Both the position numbers and the translations under genes were made by a program. A stretch of DNA of 40,188 nucleotides from Streptococcus sp. oral taxon 058 str. F0407 (GTDB taxonomy: Bacteria > Bacillota > Bacilli > Lactobacillales > Streptococcaceae): contig NZ_JH378887.1 of the NCBI RefSeq assembly GCF_000235485.1, forward strand, positions 108,248 to 148,435. The letters are read 5' to 3'. The notes under the pieces were generated by a model, which was not told where the DNA came from, ran no database searches, and saw only the letters and a program-made list of their open reading frames with translations. Within the stretch, counting starts at the first letter, position 1, and every line of letters begins with the position of its first letter. Shown here in pieces: positions 28,374-37,044 of the stretch.

Positions 28374-28922
28374 ATGACAAGATTTACCATCCACACAGTA
28401 GAATCAGCACCAGCAGAAGTGAAAGAAGTTCTTGAAACAGTACAAAAAGATAACAATGGCTATATTCCCAACCTAATCGGTCTCTTGGCCAATGCCCCAA
28501 CCGCGCTTGAAGCCTACCGAACTGTCGGAGCCATCAACCGTCGCAATAGCCTGACACCAGTAGAACGCGAAGTAGTGCAAATCACAGCTGCCGTAACCAA
28601 TGGTTGTGCTTTCTGCGTCGCAGGTCACACAGCCTTTTCAATCAAACAAATCCAGATGAATGATGATCTTCTTCAAGCCCTCCGCAACCGTACTCCAATT
28701 GAGACAGATCCAAAACTAGATACTCTAGCCAAGTTTACCTTGGCGGTCATCAATACCAAAGGGCGTGTAGGAGATGAAGCCTTGGCTGAATTTTTGGAAG
28801 CTGGCTATACGCAACAAAATGCCTTGGATGTGGTTCTCGGTGTCAGTCTAGCAAGCCTCTGTAACTATGCCAACAACCTAGCCAATACGCCAATCAATCC
28901 AGAGTTGCAACCCTATGCCTAG
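28374..28922 (+). CDS. AhpD-like / carboxymuconolactone decarboxylase family protein
   Basis: The 182-residue protein belongs to the CMD/AhpD superfamily of small helical proteins. The conserved block reads LTPVEREVVQITAAVTNGCAFCVAGHTAFS (60-89), with the redox CxxC (Cys78, Cys81) and His85 that AhpD-type peroxidases use. A C-terminal repeat-like helix (LDVVLGVSLASLCNYANNLANTPIN) is also typical. A thiol-peroxidase or disulphide-reductase role is likely from the family, but substrate and partner are unknown. AGAGG lies ahead of the ATG. It stands alone between two terminators. The 131-bp gap upstream has AT-rich sequence, but I see no convincing full promoter. Confidence 0.85.
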   Translation: MTRFTIHTVESAPAEVKEVLETVQKDNNGYIPNLIGLLANAPTALEAYRTVGAINRRNSLTPVEREVVQITAAVTNGCAFCVAGHTAFSIKQIQMNDDLLQALRNRTPIETDPKLDTLAKFTLAVINTKGRVGDEALAEFLEAGYTQQNALDVVLGVSLASLCNYANNLANTPINPELQPYA

Positions 28923-28936
28923 TTCGAATCATAAAT

Positions 28937-28972
28937 AAAAAATGAAGGCTGATCTATCCAGTCTTCATTTTT
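28937..28972 (+). terminator. Terminator of the AhpD-like gene
   Basis: AAAATGAAG pairs with CTTCATTTT (arms 28939-28947 and 28963-28971), with an inner CTG/CAG pairing. A-run before and T-run after, so it could work in both directions. Confidence 0.85.
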
Positions 28973-28995
28973 CTATGCTATTTTAAAGGCTTTTA

Positions 28996-29004
28996 TGCTA
29001 TACT
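28996..29004 (+). promoter_or_regulatory. Candidate promoter of the TDT transporter (extended -10)
   Basis: TGCTATACT provides TATACT with the TG extension, 28 bp before the ATG. No matching -35. Confidence 0.5.
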
Positions 29005-29032
29005 GATAATAATATGATTAACGGAGGTTGCC

Positions 29033-29932
29033 ATGAAAAAACTCCCCTTGGTATTTTCTGGTTGTTTGTTAGGTTTGGCAGGTGCAGGAAACCTGATTGC
29101 GGATACTTGGCCTGTTCTTTCGCACCTATTTAGTTTGACTGGATTGGTCTTATGGATTTTCTTTCTGATTCTTCATCTTTTTAATTGGGAAGAAACCAAG
29201 AAAGAATTGACCAAGCCCCCTCTTTTATCTGGTATAGCTACCTTTCCTATGGCGGGGATGATTTTATCGACCTATGTCTTGCGACTAGTTCCGTCTATGC
29301 CTATCCTATCCCAGCCTTTGTGGTGGTTTTCTTTTATTTTGGATTTTGCTTTGATCGCTTATTTTTCTCGTCGCTTTCTTGGAGTGGAGGAAAGAGCTGC
29401 TGCAACACCAAGCTGGACAGTACTTTATGTGGGAATAGCAGTGGCAGCCTTGACCTATCCAGTCGTTGGTCTGATTCAGATTGCCTACCTAACGGTGACT
29501 TTCGGCTTTCTGGCTACTTGTTTTCTCTATCCGTTGATTTACAGTGATCTAAAGAAACAGCCATTGACTCCAGCCCTACTAGGGCAAGAAGGAATCTACT
29601 GTGCTCCTTTTTCTTTGCTCTTAGCAGCTCTGGTGCGTATCGGTGGAGTTACCCTTCCGACCTGGGCCTTGTTGCTGCTGATGCTTGTCTCTCAGTCTTT
29701 TTTCATCTTCGTTTTGACTCGCTTGCCTAATATTTTAAAACAAGGCTTTCAACCAGCCTTCTCAGCCCTCACCTTCCCAACCATTATCACAGCTACCTCG
29801 CTTAAAATGGCTCAAGGAATTGTAAAACTGCCTATCTTAGATTATCTAGTGTTTGTGGAAACCCTCCTTTGCTTAAGTATTTTACTCTTTGTCTTGAGTG
29901 GTTATCTAATTTGGTTACGAAAAAAGGTCTAG
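29033..29932 (+). CDS. TDT/SLAC1-family membrane transporter
   Basis: The 299-residue polytopic membrane protein has about ten hydrophobic helices. It resembles the tellurite-resistance/dicarboxylate transporter (TDT, SLAC1/TehA fold) family: KLPLVFSGCLLGLAGAGNL at the N-terminus, and FSALTFPTIITATSLKMA near the C-terminus. The pneumococcal counterpart (SP_0410) was once labelled exfoliative toxin, a misnomer from a neighbouring gene in Staphylococcus. The substrate is unknown, probably a small anion. GGAGG lies 7 bases before the ATG. It converges on serS with a shared terminator. Confidence 0.82.
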   Translation: MKKLPLVFSGCLLGLAGAGNLIADTWPVLSHLFSLTGLVLWIFFLILHLFNWEETKKELTKPPLLSGIATFPMAGMILSTYVLRLVPSMPILSQPLWWFSFILDFALIAYFSRRFLGVEERAAATPSWTVLYVGIAVAALTYPVVGLIQIAYLTVTFGFLATCFLYPLIYSDLKKQPLTPALLGQEGIYCAPFSLLLAALVRIGGVTLPTWALLLLMLVSQSFFIFVLTRLPNILKQGFQPAFSALTFPTIITATSLKMAQGIVKLPILDYLVFVETLLCLSILLFVLSGYLIWLRKKV

Positions 29933-29959
29933 CTATTATCTAGCTAGGCCTTATTTTTT
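29921..29959. terminator. Bidirectional terminator between the TDT gene and serS
   Basis: AAGGTCTAGCTA (29924-29935) pairs with TAGCTAGGCCTT (29941-29952) with one G-U, around a 5-nt loop. T-runs are present on both strands. The stem covers the stop codon of the transporter gene. Confidence 0.9.
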
Positions 29960-31232
29960 ATGGTTTGATAACTTCAGCTCCACCCATGTATGGACGAAGT
30001 GCTTCTGGAATAGTTACAGAACCATCTGCATTTTGGTAGTTTTCAAGAATAGCGGCTACTGTACGTCCAACTGCAAGTCCAGAACCGTTCAAGGTGTGAA
30101 GGAGTTTAACCTTGCCATCGGCTTCATCACGGTAACGGATTTGAGCACGACGTGCTTGGAAATCTTCTGTATTTGAACAGCTTGAGATTTCACGGTAGGT
30201 ATTTTGGGCTGGAATCCAAACTTCTAAATCATAAGTTTTGGCAGCTGAGAAGCCCATGTCCCCAGTAGAGAGGGCAACGACACGGTATGGAAGGTTGAGT
30301 TTTTGAAGAATATTTTCAGCGTTGGCTGTCATTTTTTCTAATTCTTCATATGATTCTTCTGGTTTGGCAAATTTGACCATTTCAACCTTGTGAAATTGGT
30401 GCAAACGAATCAAGCCACGTGTATCACGGCCTGCTGAACCTGCTTCAGAACGGAATGATGGGCTCATAGCAGTGAAGTAGATTGGCAGGTCTTTACCATC
30501 AAGGATTTCATCACGGTAGTAGTTTGTAAGAGGCACTTCAGCAGTAGGAATGAGTACATAGTTGGTGTCACTCAATTCAAAAGTGTCTTCCTTGAATTTT
30601 GGATATTGACCAGTACCAAACATTGAGTCATGGTTAACCATGTAAGGTGTGATAACTTCCGTATAGCCCTCTTTACCATGCTCATCCAACATGAAGTTGT
30701 AGATAGCACGTTCCAAACGAGCCCCAAGTCCCTTATAGAAGAGGAAGCGAGCTCCCGTCACTTTTCCACCACGTTCCCAGTCAAGGATACCAAGGTCTTC
30801 ACCCAGATCCCAGTGAGCTTTTGGTTCGAAGTCAAACTCGCGTGGAGTTCCCCAACGGCGAACTTCAACGTTGTCATCCTCATCAGCTCCAACAGGAACG
30901 CTGTCAGCTGGGATGTTTGGAAGAGTAGTGGTAAATTCTGTCAATTTAGCATCGATGTCCGCCAATTCAGCATCGAGAGATTTTACTTCAGCAGAGAGAG
31001 CTTGCATAGCAGCAATCTTGTCATCAGCATTTTCCTTATTGCGCTTGGCTTGAGCAATCTCTGCAGAAACTGTGTTACGTTCTGCCTTGAGGTTTTCGAC
31101 CTTGACCAAGATGTCACGACGTTTAGCGTCGATTTCTTTCATCTCATTCAAAACAGCAGCATCTACACCACGTGTAGCTAGTTTTTCAGCGACAGCATCA
31201 AAGTCTGTACGAATACGTTTGATATCTAACAT
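29958..31232 (-). CDS. serS: Seryl-tRNA synthetase
   Basis: SerRS charges tRNASer with serine. The protein has 424 residues. The N-terminal tRNA-binding coiled coil covers about 25-100 ([20 protein letters not shown]). Class II motifs follow: motif 2 [20 protein letters not shown] and motif 3 [20 protein letters not shown] chose the ATG at 31232 ([12 protein letters not shown]) with AAAGGAG upstream. An in-frame start at 31259 would lie in the T-box terminator T-run. Expression is controlled by the T-box leader on the same strand. Confidence 0.97.
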   Translation of the reverse strand: MLDIKRIRTDFDAVAEKLATRGVDAAVLNEMKEIDAKRRDILVKVENLKAERNTVSAEIAQAKRNKENADDKIAAMQALSAEVKSLDAELADIDAKLTEFTTTLPNIPADSVPVGADEDDNVEVRRWGTPREFDFEPKAHWDLGEDLGILDWERGGKVTGARFLFYKGLGARLERAIYNFMLDEHGKEGYTEVITPYMVNHDSMFGTGQYPKFKEDTFELSDTNYVLIPTAEVPLTNYYRDEILDGKDLPIYFTAMSPSFRSEAGSAGRDTRGLIRLHQFHKVEMVKFAKPEESYEELEKMTANAENILQKLNLPYRVVALSTGDMGFSAAKTYDLEVWIPAQNTYREISSCSNTEDFQARRAQIRYRDEADGKVKLLHTLNGSGLAVGRTVAAILENYQNADGSVTIPEALRPYMGGAEVIKP

Positions 31233-31246
31233 AAGAACTCCTTTAT

Positions 31247-31425
31247 GAAAAAAGCACACCTAACAAAGCGTTGGAGTGGCAGGGCCACGGTTCCATCCAA
31301 CTTCACAGGTGTGCACTTGATTCTGTATTTAATTGTGAATAACGGTAGAATTTCACCTACCCCTCCTATCTGCTCGCAGCATCCGCAGACTTTCTGAAAG
31401 AAGAGGATAACCTACTTATCCGTTG
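31247..31425 (-). promoter_or_regulatory. T-box leader of serS with terminator
   Basis: On the minus strand the leader has a stem I closed by AACGG...CCGTT (31341-31345 region), the distal GAAAG motif, and the T-box-like core TGGAACCGTGG (31285-31295). The terminator GCACACCT...AGGTGTGC (arms 31307-31314 and 31254-31261) is followed by six T (31253-31248). A UCU serine triplet, followed by A, sits at the specifier position (31347-31349) in GTGAAATTCTACC. Uncharged tRNASer should pair with both elements and favour read-through. Confidence 0.88.
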
Positions 31426-31430
31426 CTATG

Positions 31431-31459
31431 ATTATACTAAAGTTTCTACTTTTTTGCAA
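31431..31459 (-). promoter_or_regulatory. Promoter of the serS T-box leader
   Basis: On the minus strand TTGCAA (31454-31459), a 17-bp spacer, and a perfect TATAAT (31431-31436). The -35 lies within the last codons of the upstream DUF956 gene. Confidence 0.82.
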
Positions 31460-31817
31460 ATAGATTTTTAAATTTTTGTCCAATGGTCTGGAGCAGAGTC
31501 GGAAGTTTCACGACCTTGTCGTTTCCTAATTTTTCCCGAGCGATTTTGAGGATAGCCCCAGAGTCTTTTGAGGCAAAGAGGAATTTACCTTGATCGGTGA
31601 AGACTTCAAAGTGACGGCTGATTTTGCGTCCACTTACGTTGGCTCCGATTTGCTGAATGCTGGACCAGGGGATCTGGATATATTGTTCGACATTGACATC
31701 GGGATAAAACTCCAAGGCTTGGTCCCCGACTAGAAATTTTCCAACTTTTCCAGAGATAGAGAGGTAAGATGTTCCAGTGGTTTGGAGGTCAATGACTTTA
31801 TTGAGAGATTGGGCCAT
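31446..31817 (-). CDS. DUF956 family protein (ManO-like)
   Basis: This 123-residue soluble protein is of the DUF956 family: N-terminal LNKVIDLQTTGTSYLSISGKVGKFLVG, then PWSSIQQIGANVSGRKISRHFEVFTD and a basic C-terminus, KFKNLFAKK. Members often sit next to mannose-type PTS genes and are called ManO, but here the neighbours are aspartokinase and serS, so the PTS link is not supported locally. The fold looks PH-like from the strand pattern, which is inference. It starts 2 bp after lysC and is cotranscribed with it. Confidence 0.85.
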   Translation of the reverse strand: MAQSLNKVIDLQTTGTSYLSISGKVGKFLVGDQALEFYPDVNVEQYIQIPWSSIQQIGANVSGRKISRHFEVFTDQGKFLFASKDSGAILKIAREKLGNDKVVKLPTLLQTIGQKFKNLFAKK

Positions 31818-31819
31818 GA

Positions 31820-33184
31820 TTAGTCTTCCTTACTTTCATCGAAAAAGGCATGGTAGAGAGCCTTGATAGCAGCCTTTTCTTGGTCTTTATTGACAACAAA
31901 CATGATGGAAACTTCACTTGAACCTTGGGACATCATCTGGATGTTGATTTTATTCTCAGACAAAGCACGTGTCGCTGTAGCTGTTACACCGATGTGACTC
32001 TTCATTTTTTCTCCGACAATCATAATGATGGAAAGGTCATGTTCGATTTCGGCATGGTCCACTTCAGCCTTTTGAACCAACTGACGAAGGATTTCTTCTT
32101 CCTTGATAGGAGTTAGTTCGCGAGAACGGAGAATGATTGAAAGATCATCGATACCTGTTGGCATGTGTTCCCAACCGATGTTAAGATCTTCAAGGATTTG
32201 CAGAACCTTGCGACCAAATCCAACTTCACGGTTCATGAGGTATTTCGACATGTTGATGCTGACAAAGCCAGAATCACCAGCGATTCCAACGACTGGGAAT
32301 TTATCACTGCTATGCTTTAGAACGATACGAGTACCCGGATGGTCAGGGTTATTGGTATTTTTGATAACGAGAGGAATTTTTCCACGGTAGGCAGGGAGCA
32401 GAGCTTCATCGTGAAGAACTGAGAAACCTGCATAAGCCAATTCCCGCATTTCACGGTAGGTCAATTCAGGGATTGAGTGTGGTTGGTGAATGATACCCGG
32501 ATGGGCAGCAAAGATACCATCGACATCTGTAAAGTTTTCGTAGAGGTCGGCTTTGACACCGGCAGCGATGATGGAACCAGTTATGTCGGATCCACCACGG
32601 GAGAAGGTACAGATTTGATTTTCCTTAGTGACCCCAAAGAAACCAGGAATAACAAGGACTTCGTTGCTGTCAGCCAAGCCTTCAATCTTGTCATAGCTAG
32701 ATGGAATGATGCGAGCATTTCCAGGTTCGCTTGTTACGATAATTCCCGCTTCTCTTGGATGAACATAGCGCGCATCGATGCCGTTTTGGTTAAAGTAAGC
32801 TGCGATAAGTTTGGCATTGTTGTTTTCTCCAGCCGCTAGGAAGGTGTCATAGAGAAAGTCATTTTCTTCAATAGGAAGAGTCGCTAAGGCACGGATGCTT
32901 TTAGAAATTTTTTCTAGAACTGATGGTTTTAAGCCTAGTTCGCTCACCATAGCCGCATAGCGATCGATGATCCAGTTTTGACTCTTGCTGATATCATTTC
33001 CCGCTACATAATCACGATAGTATTTGATCAAAGCGTCGGTAACCTTAGTATCTTCAGCATTGCGTTTTCCGGGTGCAGAAACGACTACAAAACGGCGTTC
33101 TTTATCGCTTTTAACGATGTTTAAAACTTTTTCTAACTGACTAGCAGAGGCAAGCGAGCTTCCGCCAAATTTTACAACCTTCAT
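31820..33184 (-). CDS. lysC: Aspartate kinase
   Basis: The enzyme phosphorylates aspartate, the first step towards lysine, threonine, methionine and diaminopimelate-related products. The 454-residue protein has the N-terminal kinase signature KVVKFGGSSLASASQ (2-16), FSRGGSDITGSI, and VDGIFAAHP. Two C-terminal ACT domains follow (GFVSINMSKYLMNREVGF and LSIIMIVGEKMKSHIGVTATATRAL), which normally bind the feedback amino acid. Lactobacillales encode this single long form. It has its own strong promoter and heads a two-gene unit with the DUF956 gene. The symbol is by function; isozyme type cannot be decided from sequence alone. Confidence 0.93.
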   Translation of the reverse strand: MKVVKFGGSSLASASQLEKVLNIVKSDKERRFVVVSAPGKRNAEDTKVTDALIKYYRDYVAGNDISKSQNWIIDRYAAMVSELGLKPSVLEKISKSIRALATLPIEENDFLYDTFLAAGENNNAKLIAAYFNQNGIDARYVHPREAGIIVTSEPGNARIIPSSYDKIEGLADSNEVLVIPGFFGVTKENQICTFSRGGSDITGSIIAAGVKADLYENFTDVDGIFAAHPGIIHQPHSIPELTYREMRELAYAGFSVLHDEALLPAYRGKIPLVIKNTNNPDHPGTRIVLKHSSDKFPVVGIAGDSGFVSINMSKYLMNREVGFGRKVLQILEDLNIGWEHMPTGIDDLSIILRSRELTPIKEEEILRQLVQKAEVDHAEIEHDLSIIMIVGEKMKSHIGVTATATRALSENKINIQMMSQGSSEVSIMFVVNKDQEKAAIKALYHAFFDESKED

Positions 33185-33213
33185 AAGGACTCCTCAAGTA
33201 AGTATTTTATACG

Positions 33214-33242
33214 ATTATAGCAGAAAGAGAGGCTTTTTTCAA
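33214..33242 (-). promoter_or_regulatory. Promoter of lysC
   Basis: On the minus strand TTGAAA (33237-33242), a 17-bp spacer, and TATAAT (33214-33219) with a TG extension (TGCTATAAT). Confidence 0.88.
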
Positions 33243-33315
33243 TGAAGAAAATAGTATAGTCTTTAGGATAAAGTGAGCGTTTTGATCAGCCGAGACACTT
33301 TCGATTGGTTTTTTC

Positions 33316-33344
33316 TTGCCTCTTTATCTAAAAAAAGGTATACT
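33316..33344 (+). promoter_or_regulatory. Promoter of fabM
   Basis: TTGCCT (33316-33321), a 17-bp spacer, and TATACT (33339-33344), 43 bp before the ATG. No FabT-like palindrome is obvious here. Confidence 0.75.
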
Positions 33345-33386
33345 TTGAAAATGAAATAATTTTATCACCTTACAAAAGGAGAAACT

Positions 33387-34172
33387 ATGAATCATATCCT
33401 ATATCAGATCGTAGATGATCTTGCTATCATTACTTTGAATCGTCCCGAAGTGGCAAATGGTTTCCATATCCCAATGTGTGAGGAGATTTTAGAAGCTTTA
33501 ACCTTAGCAGAACAGGATCAAGCTGTTCAGTTTATCTTGATAAACGCTAATGGGAAGGTCTTTTCAGTTGGGGGAGATTTGGTTGAGATGAAGCGTGCAG
33601 TGGATGAGGATGACATCCCTTCTTTGAATAAGATTGCAGAATTAGTCAATACAATTTCCTTTAAAATCAAGCAAATTCCTAAACCTGTTTTGATGGAGGT
33701 AGATGGAGCGGTTGCTGGTGCTGCGGCAAATATGGCAGTAGCAGTCGATTTTTGTTTGGCGACTGATAAGGCCAAATTTATCCAAGCCTTTGTTGGGGTT
33801 GGATTGGCGCCAGACGCTGGTGGGATTCATCTCTTGAGTCGTAGTATCGGGGTAACACGGGCTGCACAGCTTGCCATGACAGGAGAAGCCTTGACAGCGG
33901 AAAAAGCACTGGAATGGGGTGTGGTATACCGTGTCTGCGAAGCAGATAAGCTAGAAAAGACAAGAGAACAAGTTCTGAAGAAATTAAGACGAGGCTCAGC
34001 AAACTCATACGCAGCGATTAAAAAATTGGTTTGGGAAAGTCAATTTAAAGATTGGCAGAATTATGCCGAATTGGAATTGAAACTACAAGAATCTTTATCT
34101 TTAACTGAAGATTTTAAAGAAGGAGTTCGAGCTCATTCTGAAAGAAGACGACCAAAATTTTCAGGAAAATAA
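33387..34172 (+). CDS. fabM: FabM: trans-2, cis-3-decenoyl-ACP isomerase
   Basis: FabM makes the cis double bond needed for unsaturated fatty acids in streptococci, by isomerising trans-2 to cis-3 decenoyl-ACP. The 261-residue crotonase-fold protein shows [14 protein letters not shown], the oxyanion-hole segment [17 protein letters not shown], and [21 protein letters not shown]. Position decides the call: it heads the fab cluster, directly before fabT, exactly where fabM sits in pneumococcus. Otherwise the sequence alone would only say enoyl-CoA hydratase/isomerase family. AAAGGAG precedes the ATG. Confidence 0.92.
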   Translation: MNHILYQIVDDLAIITLNRPEVANGFHIPMCEEILEALTLAEQDQAVQFILINANGKVFSVGGDLVEMKRAVDEDDIPSLNKIAELVNTISFKIKQIPKPVLMEVDGAVAGAAANMAVAVDFCLATDKAKFIQAFVGVGLAPDAGGIHLLSRSIGVTRAAQLAMTGEALTAEKALEWGVVYRVCEADKLEKTREQVLKKLRRGSANSYAAIKKLVWESQFKDWQNYAELELKLQESLSLTEDFKEGVRAHSERRRPKFSGK

Positions 34173-34180
34173 AAAAATAC

Positions 34181-34209
34181 TTGCACAATTCTTTGAAGTC
34201 TGATATACT
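34181..34209 (+). promoter_or_regulatory. Promoter of fabT-fabH
   Basis: TTGCAC (34181-34186), a 17-bp spacer, and TATACT (34204-34209) with a TG extension (TGATATACT). Confidence 0.85.
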
Positions 34210-34210
34210 T

Positions 34211-34237
34211 TTTGTGTCAAATGTTTTGATTGCAAAA
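34211..34237 (+). promoter_or_regulatory. Candidate FabT operator ahead of fabT
   Basis: Just after the -10, overlapping half-sites TTTG and CAAA occur: TCAAATGTTTTGA (34217-34229) is a palindrome, and TTTGATTGCAAAA (34225-34237) partly matches the published FabT box (TTTGA-N3-TCAAA). It suits autoregulation, but the exact site cannot be fixed from sequence. Confidence 0.45.
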
Positions 34238-34261
34238 GTTTTTTGAGAAGGAGGGAATACT

Positions 34262-34696
34262 TTGGACTACCAACAAGTGAATGAGTATTTAACATCTATT
34301 TTTAATAATGTCCTTGTGATTGAGGAGGTTAGCTTACGAGGTAGTCGTTTCAAAGACATCTCCATCAAAGAAATGCACACGATTGATGTGATTGGCAAGT
34401 TCCCAGAGGCGACACCAAGTAAGGTTTCCAAAGAACTGATGGTAACTCTTGGGACAGTGACAACTAGCTTGAATAACCTGGAGAGAAAAGGTTATGTTGA
34501 ACGCATTCGTTCTGATCAGGATCGTCGTGTGGTCTATCTGCATTTGACAAAGAAAGGTCGTTTGGTTCACCGCCTTCATAAACGTTTCCACAAGGCCATG
34601 GTCGAAAAAATTATCGACGGTATGAGTCCTGAAGAGATAGAAGTGATGGGCAGGGGCTTGACTAATCTTTATCAATTTTTGGAGGATTTGAAATAA
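34262..34696 (+). CDS. fabT: FabT, MarR-family repressor of fatty-acid synthesis
   Basis: FabT represses the fab genes when bound to long-chain acyl-ACP. The 144-residue winged-helix protein has the MarR core: [56 protein letters not shown]. The start codon is TTG at 34262, with GGAGGG about 6 bases upstream; no in-frame ATG is available before residue 38. The TTG gives the family N-terminus [11 protein letters not shown] weak start may keep repressor levels low. Its stop overlaps the fabH start by one base (TAATG). Confidence 0.95.
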   Translation: MDYQQVNEYLTSIFNNVLVIEEVSLRGSRFKDISIKEMHTIDVIGKFPEATPSKVSKELMVTLGTVTTSLNNLERKGYVERIRSDQDRRVVYLHLTKKGRLVHRLHKRFHKAMVEKIIDGMSPEEIEVMGRGLTNLYQFLEDLK

Positions 34697-35670
34697 TGGC
34701 TTTTGCAAAAATAAGCCAGGTTGCTCATTATGTACCAGAGCAAGTGGTCACCAATCAAGACTTGGCCCAAATCATGGATACAAGCGATGAGTGGATTTCA
34801 AGCCGTACAGGAATTAAACAGAGACATATTTCAAAAACGGAGTCAACGAGTGATTTGGCGACAGAAGTTGCCAAGAGTTTGCTGGCTAAGGCGAGCATAA
34901 AAGCGGATCAGATTGATTTTATCATTGTAGCGACGATTACCCCAGACTCGATGATGCCTTCTACGGCAGCTCGGGTTCAGGCAAATATCGGAGCGCATAG
35001 AGCTTTTGCCTTTGATCTTACAGCAGCTTGCAGTGGCTTTGTATTTGCTCTCTCAACTGCTGAAAAGTTTTTAAGCTCTGGACAGTTCAAGAAAGGGATT
35101 GTTATCGGGGCTGAAACCTTATCCAAGGCAGTTGACTGGTCGGATCGTTCGACAGCTGTTCTCTTTGGGGATGGTGCTGGTGGGGTTCTCTTGGAAGCAA
35201 GTGATACACGATACTTCCTCGTGGAAAATCTCTATACGGATGGCTCTCGGAGCGAGTGTTTGACCTATGGCCAAACGGCTCTGACTTCGCCCTTCTCAGA
35301 TCAAGAGGCAGTTCCTGCTTTTTTGAAGATGGATGGACGAGCAGTTTTTGATTTTGCAAATCGAGATGTTGCTAGATCAATCAAAGAGACTATTGAAAAT
35401 AGTCCAATCGCAGCATCGGAATTGGATTACCTCTTGCTTCATCAGGCAAATATCCGCATTTTGGATAAGATGGCTAAGAAGATCGGTGTTGACCGAGACA
35501 AACTTCCAGCCAATATGATGGAGTATGGGAATACCAGTGCAGCAAGTATCCCGATTTTGCTCTCAGAGTGTGTGGAGAATGGCATGATTCGTTTAGATGG
35601 CAGCCAGACGATTCTCCTATCAGGCTTCGGTGGAGGTTTGACATGGGGCACACTCATTCTTACAATCTAG
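34696..35670 (+). CDS. fabH: Beta-ketoacyl-ACP synthase III
   Basis: FabH starts each chain by condensing acetyl-CoA with malonyl-ACP. It has 324 residues. The catalytic triad is seen: Cys112 in TAACSGF, His249 in LLHQAN, Asn279 in EYGNTSAAS. The C-terminal [13 protein letters not shown] is typical. It is coupled to fabT by a TAATG overlap and has GGAGG in the fabT end. Confidence 0.97.
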   Translation: MAFAKISQVAHYVPEQVVTNQDLAQIMDTSDEWISSRTGIKQRHISKTESTSDLATEVAKSLLAKASIKADQIDFIIVATITPDSMMPSTAARVQANIGAHRAFAFDLTAACSGFVFALSTAEKFLSSGQFKKGIVIGAETLSKAVDWSDRSTAVLFGDGAGGVLLEASDTRYFLVENLYTDGSRSECLTYGQTALTSPFSDQEAVPAFLKMDGRAVFDFANRDVARSIKETIENSPIAASELDYLLLHQANIRILDKMAKKIGVDRDKLPANMMEYGNTSAASIPILLSECVENGMIRLDGSQTILLSGFGGGLTWGTLILTI

Positions 35671-35727
35671 GTAATCATGTGGTAAACACATAGTTATAAA
35701 TTTTTTATATTTTAAAGGAGTCCTATC

Positions 35728-35952
35728 ATGGCAGTATTTGAAAAAGTACAAGAAATTATCGTTGAAGAACTTGGAAAAGACGCATCAGAAGTAACACTTG
35801 AATCTACTTTTGATGATTTGGATGCAGATTCATTGGACTTGTTCCAAGTAATCTCTGAAATCGAAGATGCTTTCGATATCCAAATCGAAGCAGAAGATAA
35901 CTTGAAAACAGTTGGTGACTTGGTTGCCTACGTTGAAGAACAAACAAAATAA
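35728..35952 (+). CDS. acpP: Acyl carrier protein
   Basis: ACP holds growing acyl chains on a phosphopantetheine arm. The 74-residue acidic protein has the attachment Ser35 in [10 protein letters not shown] and ends in [15 protein letters not shown] precedes the ATG. The 57-bp gap after fabH has an AT-rich stretch and a small 5-bp hairpin (35677-35691) that might be a processing site. Codon use is strongly biased, as expected for an abundant protein. Confidence 0.97.
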   Translation: MAVFEKVQEIIVEELGKDASEVTLESTFDDLDADSLDLFQVISEIEDAFDIQIEAEDNLKTVGDLVAYVEEQTK

Positions 35953-35969
35953 TTAACATATTACTAGAA

Positions 35970-36000
35970 GGAGTAGGGGAAACCCACTCCCTCTTGTTTA
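35970..36000 (+). terminator. Hairpin after acpP (possible partial terminator)
   Basis: GGAGTAGGG (35970-35978) pairs with CCCACTCC (35983-35990) with one bulged A and a GAAA tetraloop. The tail CTCTTGTTT is poor in T, so it may only attenuate or protect the acpP mRNA end. Confidence 0.6.
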
Positions 36001-36001
36001 G

Positions 36002-36044
36002 GTAATAGTTTGAAACTCAAATGATAAACTCATCGAACTATTAC
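36002..36044 (+). promoter_or_regulatory. FabT operator candidate nested in an inverted repeat ahead of fabK
   Basis: TTTGA-AAC-TCAAA (36009-36021) is a perfect match to the TTTGA-N3-TCAAA FabT box. It lies inside a larger inverted repeat, GTAATAGTT (36002-36010) with AACTATTAC (36036-36044). An extended -10 candidate, TGATAAACT (36022-36030), follows the box directly, so a bound repressor would cover the promoter. Confidence 0.7.
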
Positions 36045-36069
36045 GTAAGCAAGGAATGATGGAGGCACT

Positions 36070-37044
36070 ATGAAAACACGTATTACAGAATTATTGAACA
36101 TTGATTATCCTATTTTTCAAGGAGGAATGGCCTGGGTTGCTGATGGTGACTTGGCTGGTGCAGTATCCAAAGCTGGTGGTCTAGGGATCATCGGTGGTGG
36201 AAATGCACCTAAAGAGGTCGTAAAGGCTAATATCGATAAAATCAAATCACTAACGGATAAACCTTTTGGTGTCAACATCATGCTCTTGTCACCTTTTGTA
36301 GAAGACATCGTTGATCTCGTGATTGAAGAAGGGGTTAAGGTGGTTACAACTGGTGCTGGAAATCCAAGTAAATACATGACTCGTTTCCATGATGCAGGAA
36401 TTACAGTTATTCCTGTTGTTCCAAGTGTTGCTTTGGCAAAACGCATGGAAAAAATCGGTGCAGATGCAGTTATTGCAGAGGGGATGGAAGCCGGTGGACA
36501 TATTGGTAAACTCACAACTATGACCTTGGTTCGCCAAGTTGCTGCAGCTGTTTCGATTCCAGTTATCGCAGCTGGAGGAATTGCGGACGGTGAAGGTGTC
36601 GCTGCAGGCTTTATGCTTGGTGCTGAGGCCGTTCAAGTTGGTACACGATTTGTAGTAGCTAAGGAATCTAACGCCCATCCAAAATACAAAGAAAAAATCT
36701 TAAAAGCGCGTGATATCGATACGACTATTTCAGCTCAGCATTTTGGTCATGCTGTTCGTGCCATTAAAAACCAGTTGACACGTGACTTTGAACAGGCTGA
36801 AAAAGATGCCTTTAAACAAGAAAACCCAGATTTAGAAATCTTTGAACAAATGGGGGCTGGTGCTCTTGCTAAAGCCGTTGTTCATGGAGATGTAGAAGGC
36901 GGTTCTGTCATGGCGGGTCAGATTGCTGGTTTGGTTTCTAAAGAGGAAACTGTCGAAGAAATCCTAAAAGATCTATACTATGGTGCAGCCAAGAAAATTC
37001 AAGAAGAAGCCTCTCGTTGGGCAGGAGTTGTAAGAAATGACTAA
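36070..37044 (+). CDS. fabK: Enoyl-ACP reductase II, FMN-dependent
   Basis: FabK performs the last reduction of each elongation cycle and replaces FabI in streptococci, which explains their natural triclosan tolerance. The 324-residue TIM-barrel flavoprotein (NPD/2-nitropropane dioxygenase-like) shows YPIFQGGMAWVADGDLAGAV, GGLGIIGGGNAPKE, GMEAGGHIG, and the FMN phosphate site IAAGGIADGEGVAAGFMLGA. GGAGG lies 4 bases before the ATG. It overlaps fabD by 8 bp and starts the downstream part of the cluster. Confidence 0.97.
   Translation: MKTRITELLNIDYPIFQGGMAWVADGDLAGAVSKAGGLGIIGGGNAPKEVVKANIDKIKSLTDKPFGVNIMLLSPFVEDIVDLVIEEGVKVVTTGAGNPSKYMTRFHDAGITVIPVVPSVALAKRMEKIGADAVIAEGMEAGGHIGKLTTMTLVRQVAAAVSIPVIAAGGIADGEGVAAGFMLGAEAVQVGTRFVVAKESNAHPKYKEKILKARDIDTTISAQHFGHAVRAIKNQLTRDFEQAEKDAFKQENPDLEIFEQMGAGALAKAVVHGDVEGGSVMAGQIAGLVSKEETVEEILKDLYYGAAKKIQEEASRWAGVVRND

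Noticed and set aside
35677..35691. Terminator between fabH and acpP
   Set aside because: The stem is only 5 bp (ATGTG/CACAT) and the following sequence is AT-rich, not a proper T-run; it is too weak to call.
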